Positions 1 through 5,454 of a DNA stretch of 9,204 nt are shown one piece after another (within the stretch, counting starts at the first letter, position 1; every line of letters begins with the position of its first letter). The notes below the pieces were generated by a model, which searched no databases, was not told the DNA's origin, and saw only the letters and a list, made by a program, of their open reading frames with translations. The stretch is from an uncultured Enorma sp. Lineage in GTDB: Bacteria > Actinomycetota > Coriobacteriia > Coriobacteriales > Coriobacteriaceae. The stretch is taken from assembly GCA_905210055.1 (NCBI GenBank), contig CAJLVH010000070.1, positions 1 to 9,204 on the forward strand, written 5' to 3'. The translations under genes and the position numbers were made by a program.

Positions 1-47
1 CAACCATGCCCCGACGAACGACTGGATACGCCCCCTGCCGTGCTTCC
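1..47 (+). repeat. DGR variable repeat (VR), 3' part
   Basis: Bases 1-47 align without gaps to the template repeat at 699-745. Bases 6-42 are identical to 704-740. Base 5 is C where TR has A (703), changing Asn AAT to His CAT. Base 43 is C where TR has A (741), changing TGA stop to TGC Cys. After base 47 the two copies diverge. Both differences in the aligned block are at template adenines, as expected of DGR mutagenic homing. The last part (29-42) is a GC-rich block with no adenine, the position and composition of an initiation-of-mutagenic-homing (IMH) site. The 5' part of the VR is outside the window. Confidence 0.9.
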
Positions 48-58
48 TCCTAGGCTGA
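1..58 (+). CDS. 3' end of DGR target gene (variable C-terminus), partial
   Basis: Only the last 18 codons are in the window, reading from base 2 and ending at TGA 56-58. The visible C-terminus is NHAPTNDWIRPLP followed by CFLLG. The same frame of the template repeat downstream reads an Asn-rich peptide with WWLRS and ending DWIRPLP, a pattern typical of the C-type-lectin-like ligand-binding domains diversified by phage DGRs. In a prophage the target is usually a tail-tip or receptor-binding protein, so that is the likely role; the body of the gene lies outside the window and cannot be checked. The gene precedes avd, as in the Bordetella phage DGR order target-avd-TR-RT. The call as a DGR target rests on the TR/VR match; the fold is inferred. 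Confidence 0.8.
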   Translation, partial: NHAPTNDWIRPLPCFLLG

Positions 59-69
59 TAAAATCAGCC
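53..69 (+). other. Hairpin just downstream of VR (candidate DGR homing hairpin)
   Basis: GGCTGAT (53-59) pairs perfectly with ATCAGCC (63-69) around a three-base loop, five bases after VR/TR similarity ends. In the Bordetella phage DGR a short DNA hairpin a few bases after the VR strongly raises homing efficiency, and similar hairpins are found after other VRs. The stem also contains the target stop codon (56-58). The position fits that role; the loop is shorter than the tetraloop known from Bordetella, so this is a candidate only. Confidence 0.5.
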
Positions 70-86
70 GTACTAGGTACTGGTCT

Positions 87-112
87 GGCGCATGCCTTGC
101 GCATGCGCCTTT
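87..112 (+). terminator. Perfect 9-bp GC-rich hairpin with short T run
   Basis: GGCGCATGC (87-95) pairs with GCATGCGCC (101-109) around CTTGC, followed by TTT. It could be a weak intrinsic terminator for the target gene, or a second cruciform downstream of the VR. It is followed at once by a stronger terminator-like hairpin. Confidence 0.5.
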
Positions 113-146
113 GCTTCCCCGCGCGAAGCGCGGGCGAAGCAATTTT
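111..146 (+). terminator. Intrinsic terminator after the DGR target gene
   Basis: TTGCTTC (111-117) pairs with GAAGCAA (136-142), and CCCGCGC (118-124) with GCGCGGG (128-134), around a GAA loop with one bulged C (135). TTTT (143-146) follows directly. This long GC-rich stem with a T tail should end transcription of the target gene. Only 31 bases separate its end from the avd start, leaving little room for a promoter. Confidence 0.75.
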
Positions 147-156
147 CAAAAATCAC

Positions 157-167
157 GGAGGGGGGGG
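157..167 (+). promoter_or_regulatory. G-rich ribosome binding site with G8 tract before avd
   Basis: GGAGG at 157-161 runs into eight consecutive G (160-167). It lies six bases from ATG 168, which opens a 63-codon reading frame different from avd, and the end of the G run is ten bases from TTG 178, the avd start in frame. The site sits in the loop of a 9-bp inverted repeat (AATTTTCAA 141-149 / TTGAAAATT 171-179) that could mask it. Confidence 0.45.
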
Positions 168-177
168 ATGTTGAAAA

Positions 178-588
178 TTGAGCGGCGTATATGTGCGGAA
201 CCGCAACCTAAGCTCGTTCGAGTATTTCAACACTGCTGTTTCGATTCGAAACGACGTGACGCGTCTTGTGGCTTCGTCGGCGGTGCCGAAGTCTTATCGC
301 TTCATCCTCGCCGTCCCCATGGCGGAGACGGCGCGAAGCTTGGTGTTCAATCTGGTTAAGGCTGATGCCTTCTACCCGAACACGGCTCGCAACGTCGAAG
401 AGCGCAAGCATTACATGACGCTTGCGATAGCGGACTTGCAGCAGCTATACCAAGACCTGCAATGCCTTATGGCTATGAACCTTCCGGTGAAGGTCGCGAG
501 GTTCGAAGCGATATCTGAGAGCATAGAGAGCGACATAAAGCTGATAAAGGGCGCTCGCGCGGGCGTGAAGCTCATTGGGAAGGGGTAA
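178..588 (+). CDS. avd: Avd, DGR accessory variability determinant (four-helix bundle protein)
   Basis: A 136-residue protein, close to the usual Avd length. Avd forms a barrel-like pentamer of four-helix bundles that binds the DGR RT and TR RNA and is needed for mutagenic cDNA synthesis. The sequence is almost entirely helical in character, with an RNLSSFEYF segment near residue 10, a central YPNTARNVEERKHY stretch (about 66-80), and a C-terminal helix with DIKLIKGAR before the stop. This layout matches the Avd type seen next to gut-phage RTs of the GLGLGS class. Its place between the target gene and TR supports the call. The start is uncertain: TTG 178 has a G-rich stretch (160-167) ten bases upstream; GTG 190 is an alternative. 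A better-spaced ATG at 168 is out of frame by one base. Confidence 0.85.
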   Translation: MSGVYVRNRNLSSFEYFNTAVSIRNDVTRLVASSAVPKSYRFILAVPMAETARSLVFNLVKADAFYPNTARNVEERKHYMTLAIADLQQLYQDLQCLMAMNLPVKVARFEAISESIESDIKLIKGARAGVKLIGKG

Positions 589-745
589 AATGGTCGCGCG
601 TTGTCCCTTGGAAATCATCGCGTCAATTGGTGGCTGCGCTCCGTCATGGGCGGGTCTTCGTCCAACGCGTGCAATGTCAACAGCAACGGCAATGCCAACA
701 ACAATGCCCCGACGAACGACTGGATACGCCCCCTGCCGTGATTCC
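589..745 (+). repeat. DGR template repeat (TR)
   Basis: This non-coding template follows the avd stop codon directly. In the frame of the target gene it reads NGRALSLGNH, then NWWLRS, then a run rich in Asn and ending DWIRPLP and TGA (739-741). Twelve AAY codons (589, 613, 625, 664, 673, 679, 685, 691, 697, 700, 703, 715) are the classical DGR arrangement: adenine mutagenesis of AAY yields many residues but never a stop. Bases 699-745 align with the VR at 1-47. The 3' end is defined by that match, with a GC-rich IMH*-like block at 727-740. The 5' boundary is not, because the matching VR lies outside the window; 589 is inferred from the reading frame remaining target-like up to there. Confidence 0.9.
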
Positions 746-956
746 CAAGCCTTGCCAGACCGTGCGGTCATAAGCGCCGCGCGCCGTGCATTTGAGGAAG
801 GAAGGGGCGACCGTCGGGCGCAAGCCCGTAAATATGCACCCCGCGACGGTTGCCGTTCGCTGCTTGCATGGCGCGGTTCTCGGCTTCCGACCGCGTTTCA
901 TGGTCAACCGTCAAGCGGCTGCTGGATGCCGGTTGCGAGCCGCGCGGGGTGCCCTC
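742..956 (+). ncRNA. Structured TR-RT spacer of the DGR RNA
   Basis: About 215 bases between TR and the RT start contain no convincing gene. Several stems can be drawn: CGGGC (815-819)/GCCCG (824-828) closed by a GCAA tetraloop of the GNRA type; ACCGT (810-814)/ACGGT (846-850) enclosing it; CGCGGT (872-877)/ACCGCG (890-895); GCGGCT (915-920)/AGCCGC (938-943); and CAACCG (905-910)/CGGTTG (930-935), which crosses the previous stem as a pseudoknot would. In the Bordetella phage DGR the RNA after TR is required for Avd-RT binding and for priming cDNA synthesis. This stretch holds the same position, so it is probably the 3' part of the DGR RNA. The folds were drawn by eye. Confidence 0.5.
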
Positions 957-2062
957 ATGAACTCTGAAGAGCGCAGGGCTGCGCGACGCGCAAGGCGCGA
1001 TGCCAAGCGCGCGGAGAATCGGGCTAGGCGCATCGAGGGATGCACGCTAGAAGCCGTCGCCGACCTCGATAACCTATACGATGCCGCCAACGGCGCTGCC
1101 GCTGGCGTTCGCTGGAAATCGAGCGTGCAGCGCTACATGGCGCGCGTAGTCCCAAACATCATGAGGGCGCGGCGCGACCTTCTCACGGGTGCCGACTTCC
1201 GCCGCGGCTTCATCGAGTTTGACTTGTTCGAGCGCGGCAAGCTGCGCCACATCTGCTCTGTTCACTTCTCGGAGCGCGTCATACAGAAGTCTTTGAGCCG
1301 TCACGCCCTCGCGCCCGCGATCTGGCCTACCCTCACCGAGGGATGCGCCGCGAACGTCAAAGGGCGCGGAACCGACTACGCGATTCGCCGGATGAAGCGG
1401 CAGCTTGTCGAGCACCACCGAAAGCACGGCATGGAAGGCTACATTTTGCAGGTCGATTTCGCGGACTACTTCGCCAACATCGACCACGGCGCTTGCAAGC
1501 GACTTATAGACCGCGCCATTGACGATGAGCGCGTTAAGCGCGTCATGAACGACCAGATAGACGCTCACGGCTCACGAGGCTTGGGTCTTGGGAGCCGAAC
1601 CAGATTCTAGCCGTCGCCCTGCCGTCGCCCATCGACCATCTGATGCTGTCACTTCCGGGCATCTTGGCGAGCGGGCGCTACATGGACGATAGCTATTGCA
1701 TCGCGCTTGACAAGCAGACGCTTTGGGACGCGCTTTCGCGCATCGAAGCGCTCTGCGACGATCTGGGAATCATCATCAACCGAAAGAAGACGCGCGTCGT
1801 GAAGCTTACGCGCGGCTTCGTGTTCCTGAAGAAGAGGTTTTCATATGGCGAGGGCGGGAAGGTTGTCGTTCGCCCGTGCCGTTCCTCCGTGACGCGGCAG
1901 CGGCGCAAGCTGAAGAAGCAAGCCGCGTTGGTCGCCAAGGGGATTATGACCGTCGAGCAGGTCAACCAATCCTACCAGTCGTGGCGCGGCAGCATGCAGC
2001 GCCTTTGCGCGCACGAGACGGTAAAGCGCATGGACGCGCTATACAAGGAGCTTTTCGGCTGA
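957..2062 (+). pseudogene. DGR reverse transcriptase, frameshifted
   Basis: Two frames together encode one RT of about 369 residues. The 5' part (957-1610) starts at ATG 957 after a GGGG ribosome site; it has a very basic N-terminus, then FIEFDLFERGKLRH, SERVIQKSL, and the first catalytic Asp in VDFADYF (Asp codon 1455). It ends AHGSRGLGLGS then runs out of frame to TAG 1608. The 3' part continues in the next frame from about 1592 with EPNQILAVALPSPIDH, the catalytic YMDD box (1679-1690), GIIINRKKT, and the C-terminal region to TGA 2060-2062. Joining the frames gives GLGLGSEPNQ, the G-S/N-x-x-S/N-Q box of DGR RTs. Loss of one GAGC from a tandem GAGCGAGC at about 1591-1595 explains the break. 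No slippery heptamer is seen. As sequenced the RT should be inactive unless the frameshift is a sequencing error. Confidence 0.9.
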
Positions 2063-2088
2063 TAGCAGCCGACATAGCAAGGTATCGA

Positions 2089-2115
2089 AGCCCTCGCATT
2101 CGCGGGGGCTTTTTT
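2089..2115 (+). terminator. Intrinsic terminator after the RT
   Basis: AGCCCTCG (2089-2096) pairs with CGGGGGCT (2103-2110), with one G-U pair, around a six-base loop, followed by six T (2110-2115). It closes the DGR cassette. The next start codon is only 22 bases away, so the lysis genes need read-through or antitermination, or a promoter further upstream. Confidence 0.8.
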
Positions 2116-2137
2116 GTTGCGAGAGAAAGGGGAACAC

Positions 2138-2584
2138 ATGGCATTCACCGAAGAGGAAGAGGTCAAGCTTCGCGCGATCATCGCCATTTTCGACGGTCAA
2201 GCGCCGTCGCTCTCTAGCGATGTGGCGGCGAAGTGCCCCGCGCTTTTCGCGGCGTGGGACGGCGACGGCCACGCCTACGCTGAGGGCGAACGCGTGAGCT
2301 ACGAAGGCGTTCTTTACGTCTGCCTTCAAGCGCACACGTCGCAGCCCGATTGGTCGCCCACGGCAGCGCCGAGCCTTTGGGCGAAGGTCGTTGAGTACGC
2401 AAGCGGCGGTGATGACCCGTCGAGCATTCCCGAGTGGGTGCCGCCGAGCAACGAGAACCCTTACCCGAAGGGCGCTGTCGTGCGCCATAACGGCAAGGTC
2501 TGGGAATCCCTCGTTGCTAACAACGTCTGGGAGCCGGGGGCTGTCGGCACCGAAACCGTCTGGCGAGAGGTGACGGAGGGCTGA
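2138..2584 (+). CDS. Phage protein with two CBM5/12-like chitin-binding repeats
   Basis: A 148-residue acidic protein starting at ATG 2138, seven bases after AAAGGGG (2126-2132). An N-terminal segment of about 45 residues precedes two aromatic-rich repeats of the carbohydrate-binding CBM5/12 type: one reading YAEGERVSYEGVLYVC then HTSQPDW and a closing Trp, and one reading YPKGAVVRHNGKVWESL then NVWEPGA and a closing Trp. This domain is common in phage tail or baseplate-associated proteins and in cell-wall enzymes, where it binds amino-sugar polymers. No catalytic domain is visible. It lies between the DGR and the lysis genes and is probably translationally linked to the following gene (one base between stop and next start). 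A role in binding host surface glycan is likely, but whether it is a virion part is not shown. Confidence 0.7.
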   Translation: MAFTEEEEVKLRAIIAIFDGQAPSLSSDVAAKCPALFAAWDGDGHAYAEGERVSYEGVLYVCLQAHTSQPDWSPTAAPSLWAKVVEYASGGDDPSSIPEWVPPSNENPYPKGAVVRHNGKVWESLVANNVWEPGAVGTETVWREVTEG

Positions 2585-2585
2585 C

Positions 2586-3032
2586 GTGGCGGAAAGCGTT
2601 TTAGACCATGCAGCGGCATTCGGTGCCGAATGGTTCTTCGCGTTCCTCGTTGCTATCGGCTTCGGAATCCTCGCAAAGCAGTTGCTTAACGAGTACCAGC
2701 GCAACAACGAGCGCAGAGCGGAGCTTGAAGAGCGAAACGCAGCGCGACAGGCAGAGCTAGAGCTGAAGCGCGAAGAGCGCAAGCGCGACGAACTCAACGA
2801 GCGCGCGCAGCGCGACCGCGAGCGCTCGGAAATGGAAGGCCGTATCGCTGCGCAGATGGAGCGAAGCAACAACATTTCGGAAGGGCTGCAAGCCGCTATG
2901 GAATCTCTCAGGGCTTCCACGGCAGCGCTGCACGACGAAATCAGGGAATCGCGCGAGCATTCGCACGACATGGCAAACAAGGTCGATCACATCTATGACC
3001 GCGTAGACCTCATCTATGAAAAGGAGAGCTGA
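2586..3032 (+). CDS. Membrane-anchored coiled-coil protein of the lysis module
   Basis: A 148-residue protein from GTG 2586, with GGAGGG (2576-2581) as ribosome site. Residues about 16-33 (EWFFAFLVAIGFGILAKQ) form one membrane segment. The rest is highly charged, with a long Arg/Glu-rich helix (about 38-90) and a further helical C-terminus, predicted coiled coil by its heptad-like pattern. A single N-terminal membrane segment followed by a charged tail next to a holin recalls the BhlA/UviB or XhlA small holin-like proteins, but this tail is much longer than in those families. It is probably a holin partner or a membrane-linked late phage protein. I do not recognise a specific family. Confidence 0.55.
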   Translation: MAESVLDHAAAFGAEWFFAFLVAIGFGILAKQLLNEYQRNNERRAELEERNAARQAELELKREERKRDELNERAQRDRERSEMEGRIAAQMERSNNISEGLQAAMESLRASTAALHDEIRESREHSHDMANKVDHIYDRVDLIYEKES

Positions 3033-3033
3033 A

Positions 3034-3294
3034 ATGATTAACTTCACCGCACGCATCAAGAACAAGACTTTTTGGCTGACGCTCATTCCCGCCGTCCTGC
3101 TGCTCGTGCAGGTGGTCGCCGCACCGTTCGGCTATCAGTGGGACTTCGGCGTTATGAACGATCAGTTGGCCGCAATCATCAACGCACTTTTCGCCGTGCT
3201 CGCAATTCTTGGCATCGTGACAGACCCGACCACGGCGGGCGTTGGCGATTCCAAGCAAGCGCTCACCTACACCGAGCCTAAGCGCGATGAGTAG
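3034..3294 (+). CDS. Holin, phi-LC3 family
   Basis: An 86-residue protein starting at ATG 3034; AAGGAG (3021-3026) is a well-placed ribosome site, so the in-frame ATG 3016 is unlikely. It begins with INFTARIKNKTFWLTLIPA, has two hydrophobic segments (about 12-31 and 45-63), then DPTTAGVGDSKQALTY and a charged tail. This order and the NKTFW, DPTT and D-S-x-x-A-L-x-Y signatures match phi-LC3-type phage holins, which form lesions in the inner membrane that let endolysin reach the wall. It overlaps the next start by eight bases and sits directly upstream of two wall-active enzymes, as in a standard lysis cassette. Confidence 0.9.
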   Translation: MINFTARIKNKTFWLTLIPAVLLLVQVVAAPFGYQWDFGVMNDQLAAIINALFAVLAILGIVTDPTTAGVGDSKQALTYTEPKRDE

Positions 3295-3997
3295 GCTAAA
3301 GGCTATCGCCCTCGTGATTTCCGGCGCGCTCGCGTCAATGCTCTTCTGTGGCTGGCTCATTGTCGCCCACATCGAGAGCGACGCGGGCGCGCTCGCTGAA
3401 GCGCGTGAACAGGGATACACTGCGGCTGAAGAAGACCGCCTTGCAATCGTTGTCGATAGGCCGATTGCCGAGGGAAACAGCATGCCGCTATGGCTTCAGA
3501 CAGACCCGCAATGGGACTACATCCCCTATGCGGGCGGCACTATCGGCGACTGCGGATGCGGCCTTACGTGCGCCGCTATGGCTATCAAGTACATGACCCT
3601 GCAAGACATTACGCCGCTCACCCTCGTATCGTTCGTGGGCGACGCATGCCTTACTGACGGCGTGAACGACCCCGGCAAGTTCTGCGCGTGGATTGCCGAG
3701 CATTACACGGAATACGGCATCGAGAGCACGCCGATTTCTTACGATCTCGCACCCGTCTTGCAGAACGTGTCTGACGGGTGGCTTGCCTTCGCGGGCATGA
3801 GCGGAACGCTCGGCGATAGAGACTACGGCGGGCATGTCGTGCTGATCTGGCGCGCGGACGATGACGGCTACTGGATACGCGACCCGGCGAGCGCCGGGAA
3901 CTCTGCGCGCGCGTTCACGCTCGAAGAGCTAGAGCAGGTCGATTTCAGTTACTTCTACTGCATCAGAGGGGGCTTCTATGGCACTCAACGGCATTGA
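3287..3997 (+). CDS. Membrane-anchored C39-like cysteine peptidase (probable lysis or wall hydrolase)
   Basis: A 236-residue protein from ATG 3287, overlapping the holin by eight bases. Residues 6-27 are a hydrophobic signal anchor. The domain from about 68 onward follows the C39-like papain fold (Peptidase_C39_2): Gln71 as a candidate oxyanion residue, Cys91 in DCGCGLTCAAM as nucleophile, His183 in GGHVVLIW and Asp199 in IRDPAS. Proteins of this family in phages and mobile elements are often wall-associated peptidases, so cleavage of peptidoglycan peptides is likely but not shown. Additional cysteines (89, 95, 121, 133) might form disulfides outside the cell. It ends inside the start of the lysozyme gene (20-base overlap), implying coupled expression. 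Confidence 0.7.
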   Translation: MSRLKAIALVISGALASMLFCGWLIVAHIESDAGALAEAREQGYTAAEEDRLAIVVDRPIAEGNSMPLWLQTDPQWDYIPYAGGTIGDCGCGLTCAAMAIKYMTLQDITPLTLVSFVGDACLTDGVNDPGKFCAWIAEHYTEYGIESTPISYDLAPVLQNVSDGWLAFAGMSGTLGDRDYGGHVVLIWRADDDGYWIRDPASAGNSARAFTLEELEQVDFSYFYCIRGGFYGTQRH

Positions 3998-5042
3998 TAT
4001 TTCCAACTACCAGCGAGGGCTTGACCTCGCGCAGGTGCCTTGCGATTTTGTTATCTGCAAGGCGACCGAGGGAACCACCATCGTTCACAACACCTGCGAC
4101 CCGTGGATTCAGCAGGCTATCAAGCTCGGCAAGCTCTGGGGCTTCTATCACTTCATGAACGGTGAAGACCCCATCGCTCAGGCTAAGCACTTCGTCGCAA
4201 GCTGCCGTAACTACTTCGGCAACGGCGTTCCCGTTCTCGATTACGAGATGTACGGACGAATCGGCACAGACAAGGCAAAGCAGTTCCTCGATTACGTCTA
4301 CGATCAGACCGGCGTTCGCTGCATCGTCTACATGAGCCGTAGCGTTTGCACCGAAGAGGATTGGTCGAAGATTGCGCCGAATCACGCGCTCTGGGTTGCG
4401 CAGTATGCCAACAACAACCGCACCGGCTACCAGTCTTCGCCGTGGCTTCCAGATGGCGGCTTCGGAGCTTGGGGGAGCTGTGCAATCCACCAGTACACTT
4501 CGAATGGCCGTCTCGATGGCTTCAACGCGCCGCTTGATCTCGATATCGCCTACATGACGCGCGAAGCGTGGGGCAAGTTCGCCAACCCGTCAGGCTCGGC
4601 GACCCCTGATGTTCCGCCCGCAGAGGTCGCCGATCCTTCGCCGGAGGGCACGACGCTTGAACTGGCGGCAGCGGTCATGCGCGGTGAGTACGGCGTTGAC
4701 GATGAGCGCCGCGAAAAGCTAGGCGACCGTTATCAAGAGGTGCAAGACCTCATCAACTACATTGACGGCGCTTCCGCTTCTCAGCTTGCAGACGATGTGG
4801 AGCGCGGCATGTTCGGCGTTGTGCCGACGCGCAGCGACGTTCTGGGCGACCGCTTCAGCGAGGTTCAGGCTATCGTCAACCAGAGGGCGGGCGTTGGCAC
4901 TGCGCGCGTCTACACCGTCAAGAGCGGCGACACACTCAGTGAGATTGGTGCTTCGCTCGGCATCGACTGGCACACCATCGCAAGCAAGAACGGCATTGGG
5001 GCACCATATACGATCTACCCCGGCCAGAAACTTTCTTATTAG
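3978..5042 (+). CDS. Endolysin: GH25 lysozyme with two CW_7 repeats and LysM
   Basis: A 354-residue protein with AGAGGGGG just upstream of ATG 3978. Residues 4-195 form a glycoside hydrolase family 25 muramidase (GIDISNYQ at the N-terminus with Asp7; Asp88 and Glu90 in LDYE; a late DLDIAYM), which cleaves the MurNAc-GlcNAc bond of peptidoglycan. A Pro-rich linker (about 203-223) leads to two CW_7 (Cpl-7) wall-binding repeats at about 228-263 and 269-302, each with a G-x-x-G and LGDR(F/Y)xEVQ pattern, and a C-terminal LysM domain (312-354, YTVKSGDTLSEIG to YPGQKLSY). No signal peptide is seen, so it depends on the holin for export. It is the last gene of the lysis cassette and is followed by a terminator. 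Confidence 0.95.
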   Translation: MALNGIDISNYQRGLDLAQVPCDFVICKATEGTTIVHNTCDPWIQQAIKLGKLWGFYHFMNGEDPIAQAKHFVASCRNYFGNGVPVLDYEMYGRIGTDKAKQFLDYVYDQTGVRCIVYMSRSVCTEEDWSKIAPNHALWVAQYANNNRTGYQSSPWLPDGGFGAWGSCAIHQYTSNGRLDGFNAPLDLDIAYMTREAWGKFANPSGSATPDVPPAEVADPSPEGTTLELAAAVMRGEYGVDDERREKLGDRYQEVQDLINYIDGASASQLADDVERGMFGVVPTRSDVLGDRFSEVQAIVNQRAGVGTARVYTVKSGDTLSEIGASLGIDWHTIASKNGIGAPYTIYPGQKLSY

Positions 5043-5048
5043 CGTTCA

Positions 5049-5081
5049 AGCGGGGCCCCTGACAAGGGGTGCCCCGCTTTC
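5049..5081 (+). terminator. Terminator after the endolysin gene
   Basis: AGCGGGG (5049-5055) pairs with CCCCGCT (5072-5078), and CCCCT (5056-5060) with AGGGG (5065-5069), around a GACA loop, followed by TTT. It lies seven bases after the stop codon and ends the phage late operon. Confidence 0.85.
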
Positions 5082-5114
5082 TGCCGTTATACGGGATTAC
5101 AGCAAGCCGTCTAT

Positions 5115-5151
5115 CTGGTGTTTTGCAAACACCAGAAATGGCTATTTCTGG
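5115..5151 (+). other. Two mutually exclusive hairpins
   Basis: CTGGTGTTT (5115-5123) pairs with AAACACCAG (5127-5135); CCAGAAAT (5132-5139) pairs with ATTTCTGG (5144-5151). Both stems use CCAG 5132-5135, so only one can form at a time. Function unknown; such symmetric sites also occur as recombinase or protein binding sites near phage attachment regions. Confidence 0.5.
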
Positions 5152-5261
5152 CACGTCCCAACGACAACAAACCAGTTTTTCGATACTCTTACAACGCAAG
5201 TATCAAGTTGGATAGCTGCGCGGCTGGCGGTACTGGTGGAGTTCGCCGTTTTTCTCATAAG

Positions 5262-5322
5262 CTCCACCATCATTTCCAATGCGGACAAAGACGAGCAACA
5301 GCCCTTGTCCGCATTTCTTTTA
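5262..5322 (+). repeat. Junction repeat copy A with intrinsic terminator
   Basis: The unit begins CTCCACCATC (5262-5271), contains an 11-bp perfect stem AATGCGGACAA (5278-5288)/TTGTCCGCATT (5305-5315) with a 16-base loop, and ends in a TTTCTTTT tail. It matches copy B (5447-5504) in the first 10 bases, the ATGCGGAC arm and the last 14 bases (CCGCATTTCTTTTA), while the loops differ. It reads as a CCA-like RNA 3' end followed by a terminator, or as an attachment-site copy. Confidence 0.6.
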
Positions 5323-5330
5323 GCCGTACG

Positions 5331-5347
5331 CGGAGAATCGAACTCCG
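5331..5347 (-). other. tRNA T-arm-like element on the minus strand
   Basis: On the minus strand the bases read CGGAG, TTCGATT, CTCCG: a perfect five-pair stem around a loop fitting the TTCRANY consensus of tRNA T-loops. No matching acceptor or other arms are found around it, so it is not an intact tRNA. It shares GATTCTCCGCG with the tRNA-like fragment at 5435-5454 in inverted orientation. Confidence 0.4.
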
Positions 5348-5434
5348 AGCGGGGCGCTGAGCTGAGCAAAGCGCGTGAGCGTCTTTGCCAGCACAGCGCG
5401 CAAGGCGGCACAAGCTGCCGCAGCGAATACGCGG

Positions 5435-5454
5435 GATTCTCCGCGCCTCCACCA
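5435..5454 (+). other. tRNA 3'-end fragment ending in CCA, candidate attR core
   Basis: The bases read GATT (end of a T-loop), CTCCG (T-stem), CGCCTCC (acceptor strand) and ACCA, the 3' end expected of a serine-type tRNA starting GGAGGCG, or possibly of tmRNA. The rest of the gene is not upstream: the required CGGAGTTC and GGAGGCG are absent. A 3' fragment alone, followed by a terminator and host genes, is what a tRNA-integrating phage leaves at attR, with the intact gene at the other prophage end. Confidence 0.5.

Noticed and set aside
786..956. Upstream extension of the RT frame to GTG 786
   Set aside because: The RT homologous region begins after ATG 957, which has a GGGG ribosome site; the extension covers the folded TR-RT spacer and looks like no RT N-terminus.
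1578..1612. Programmed -1 ribosomal frameshift in the RT
   Set aside because: The direction would fit, but no slippery heptamer is present and a -1 shift gives GLGLGEPNQ, one residue shorter than the family box; a 4-base deletion fits better.
2039..2980. 313-codon open frame on the minus strand over the phage genes
   Set aside because: Antisense shadow of the CBM and coiled-coil genes; Ser/Arg-rich with no family features, and the + strand genes have good ribosome sites and order.
5118..5360. 80-codon open frame on the + strand in the junction
   Set aside because: No ribosome site, no recognisable motif, and it runs through hairpins and the repeat unit.
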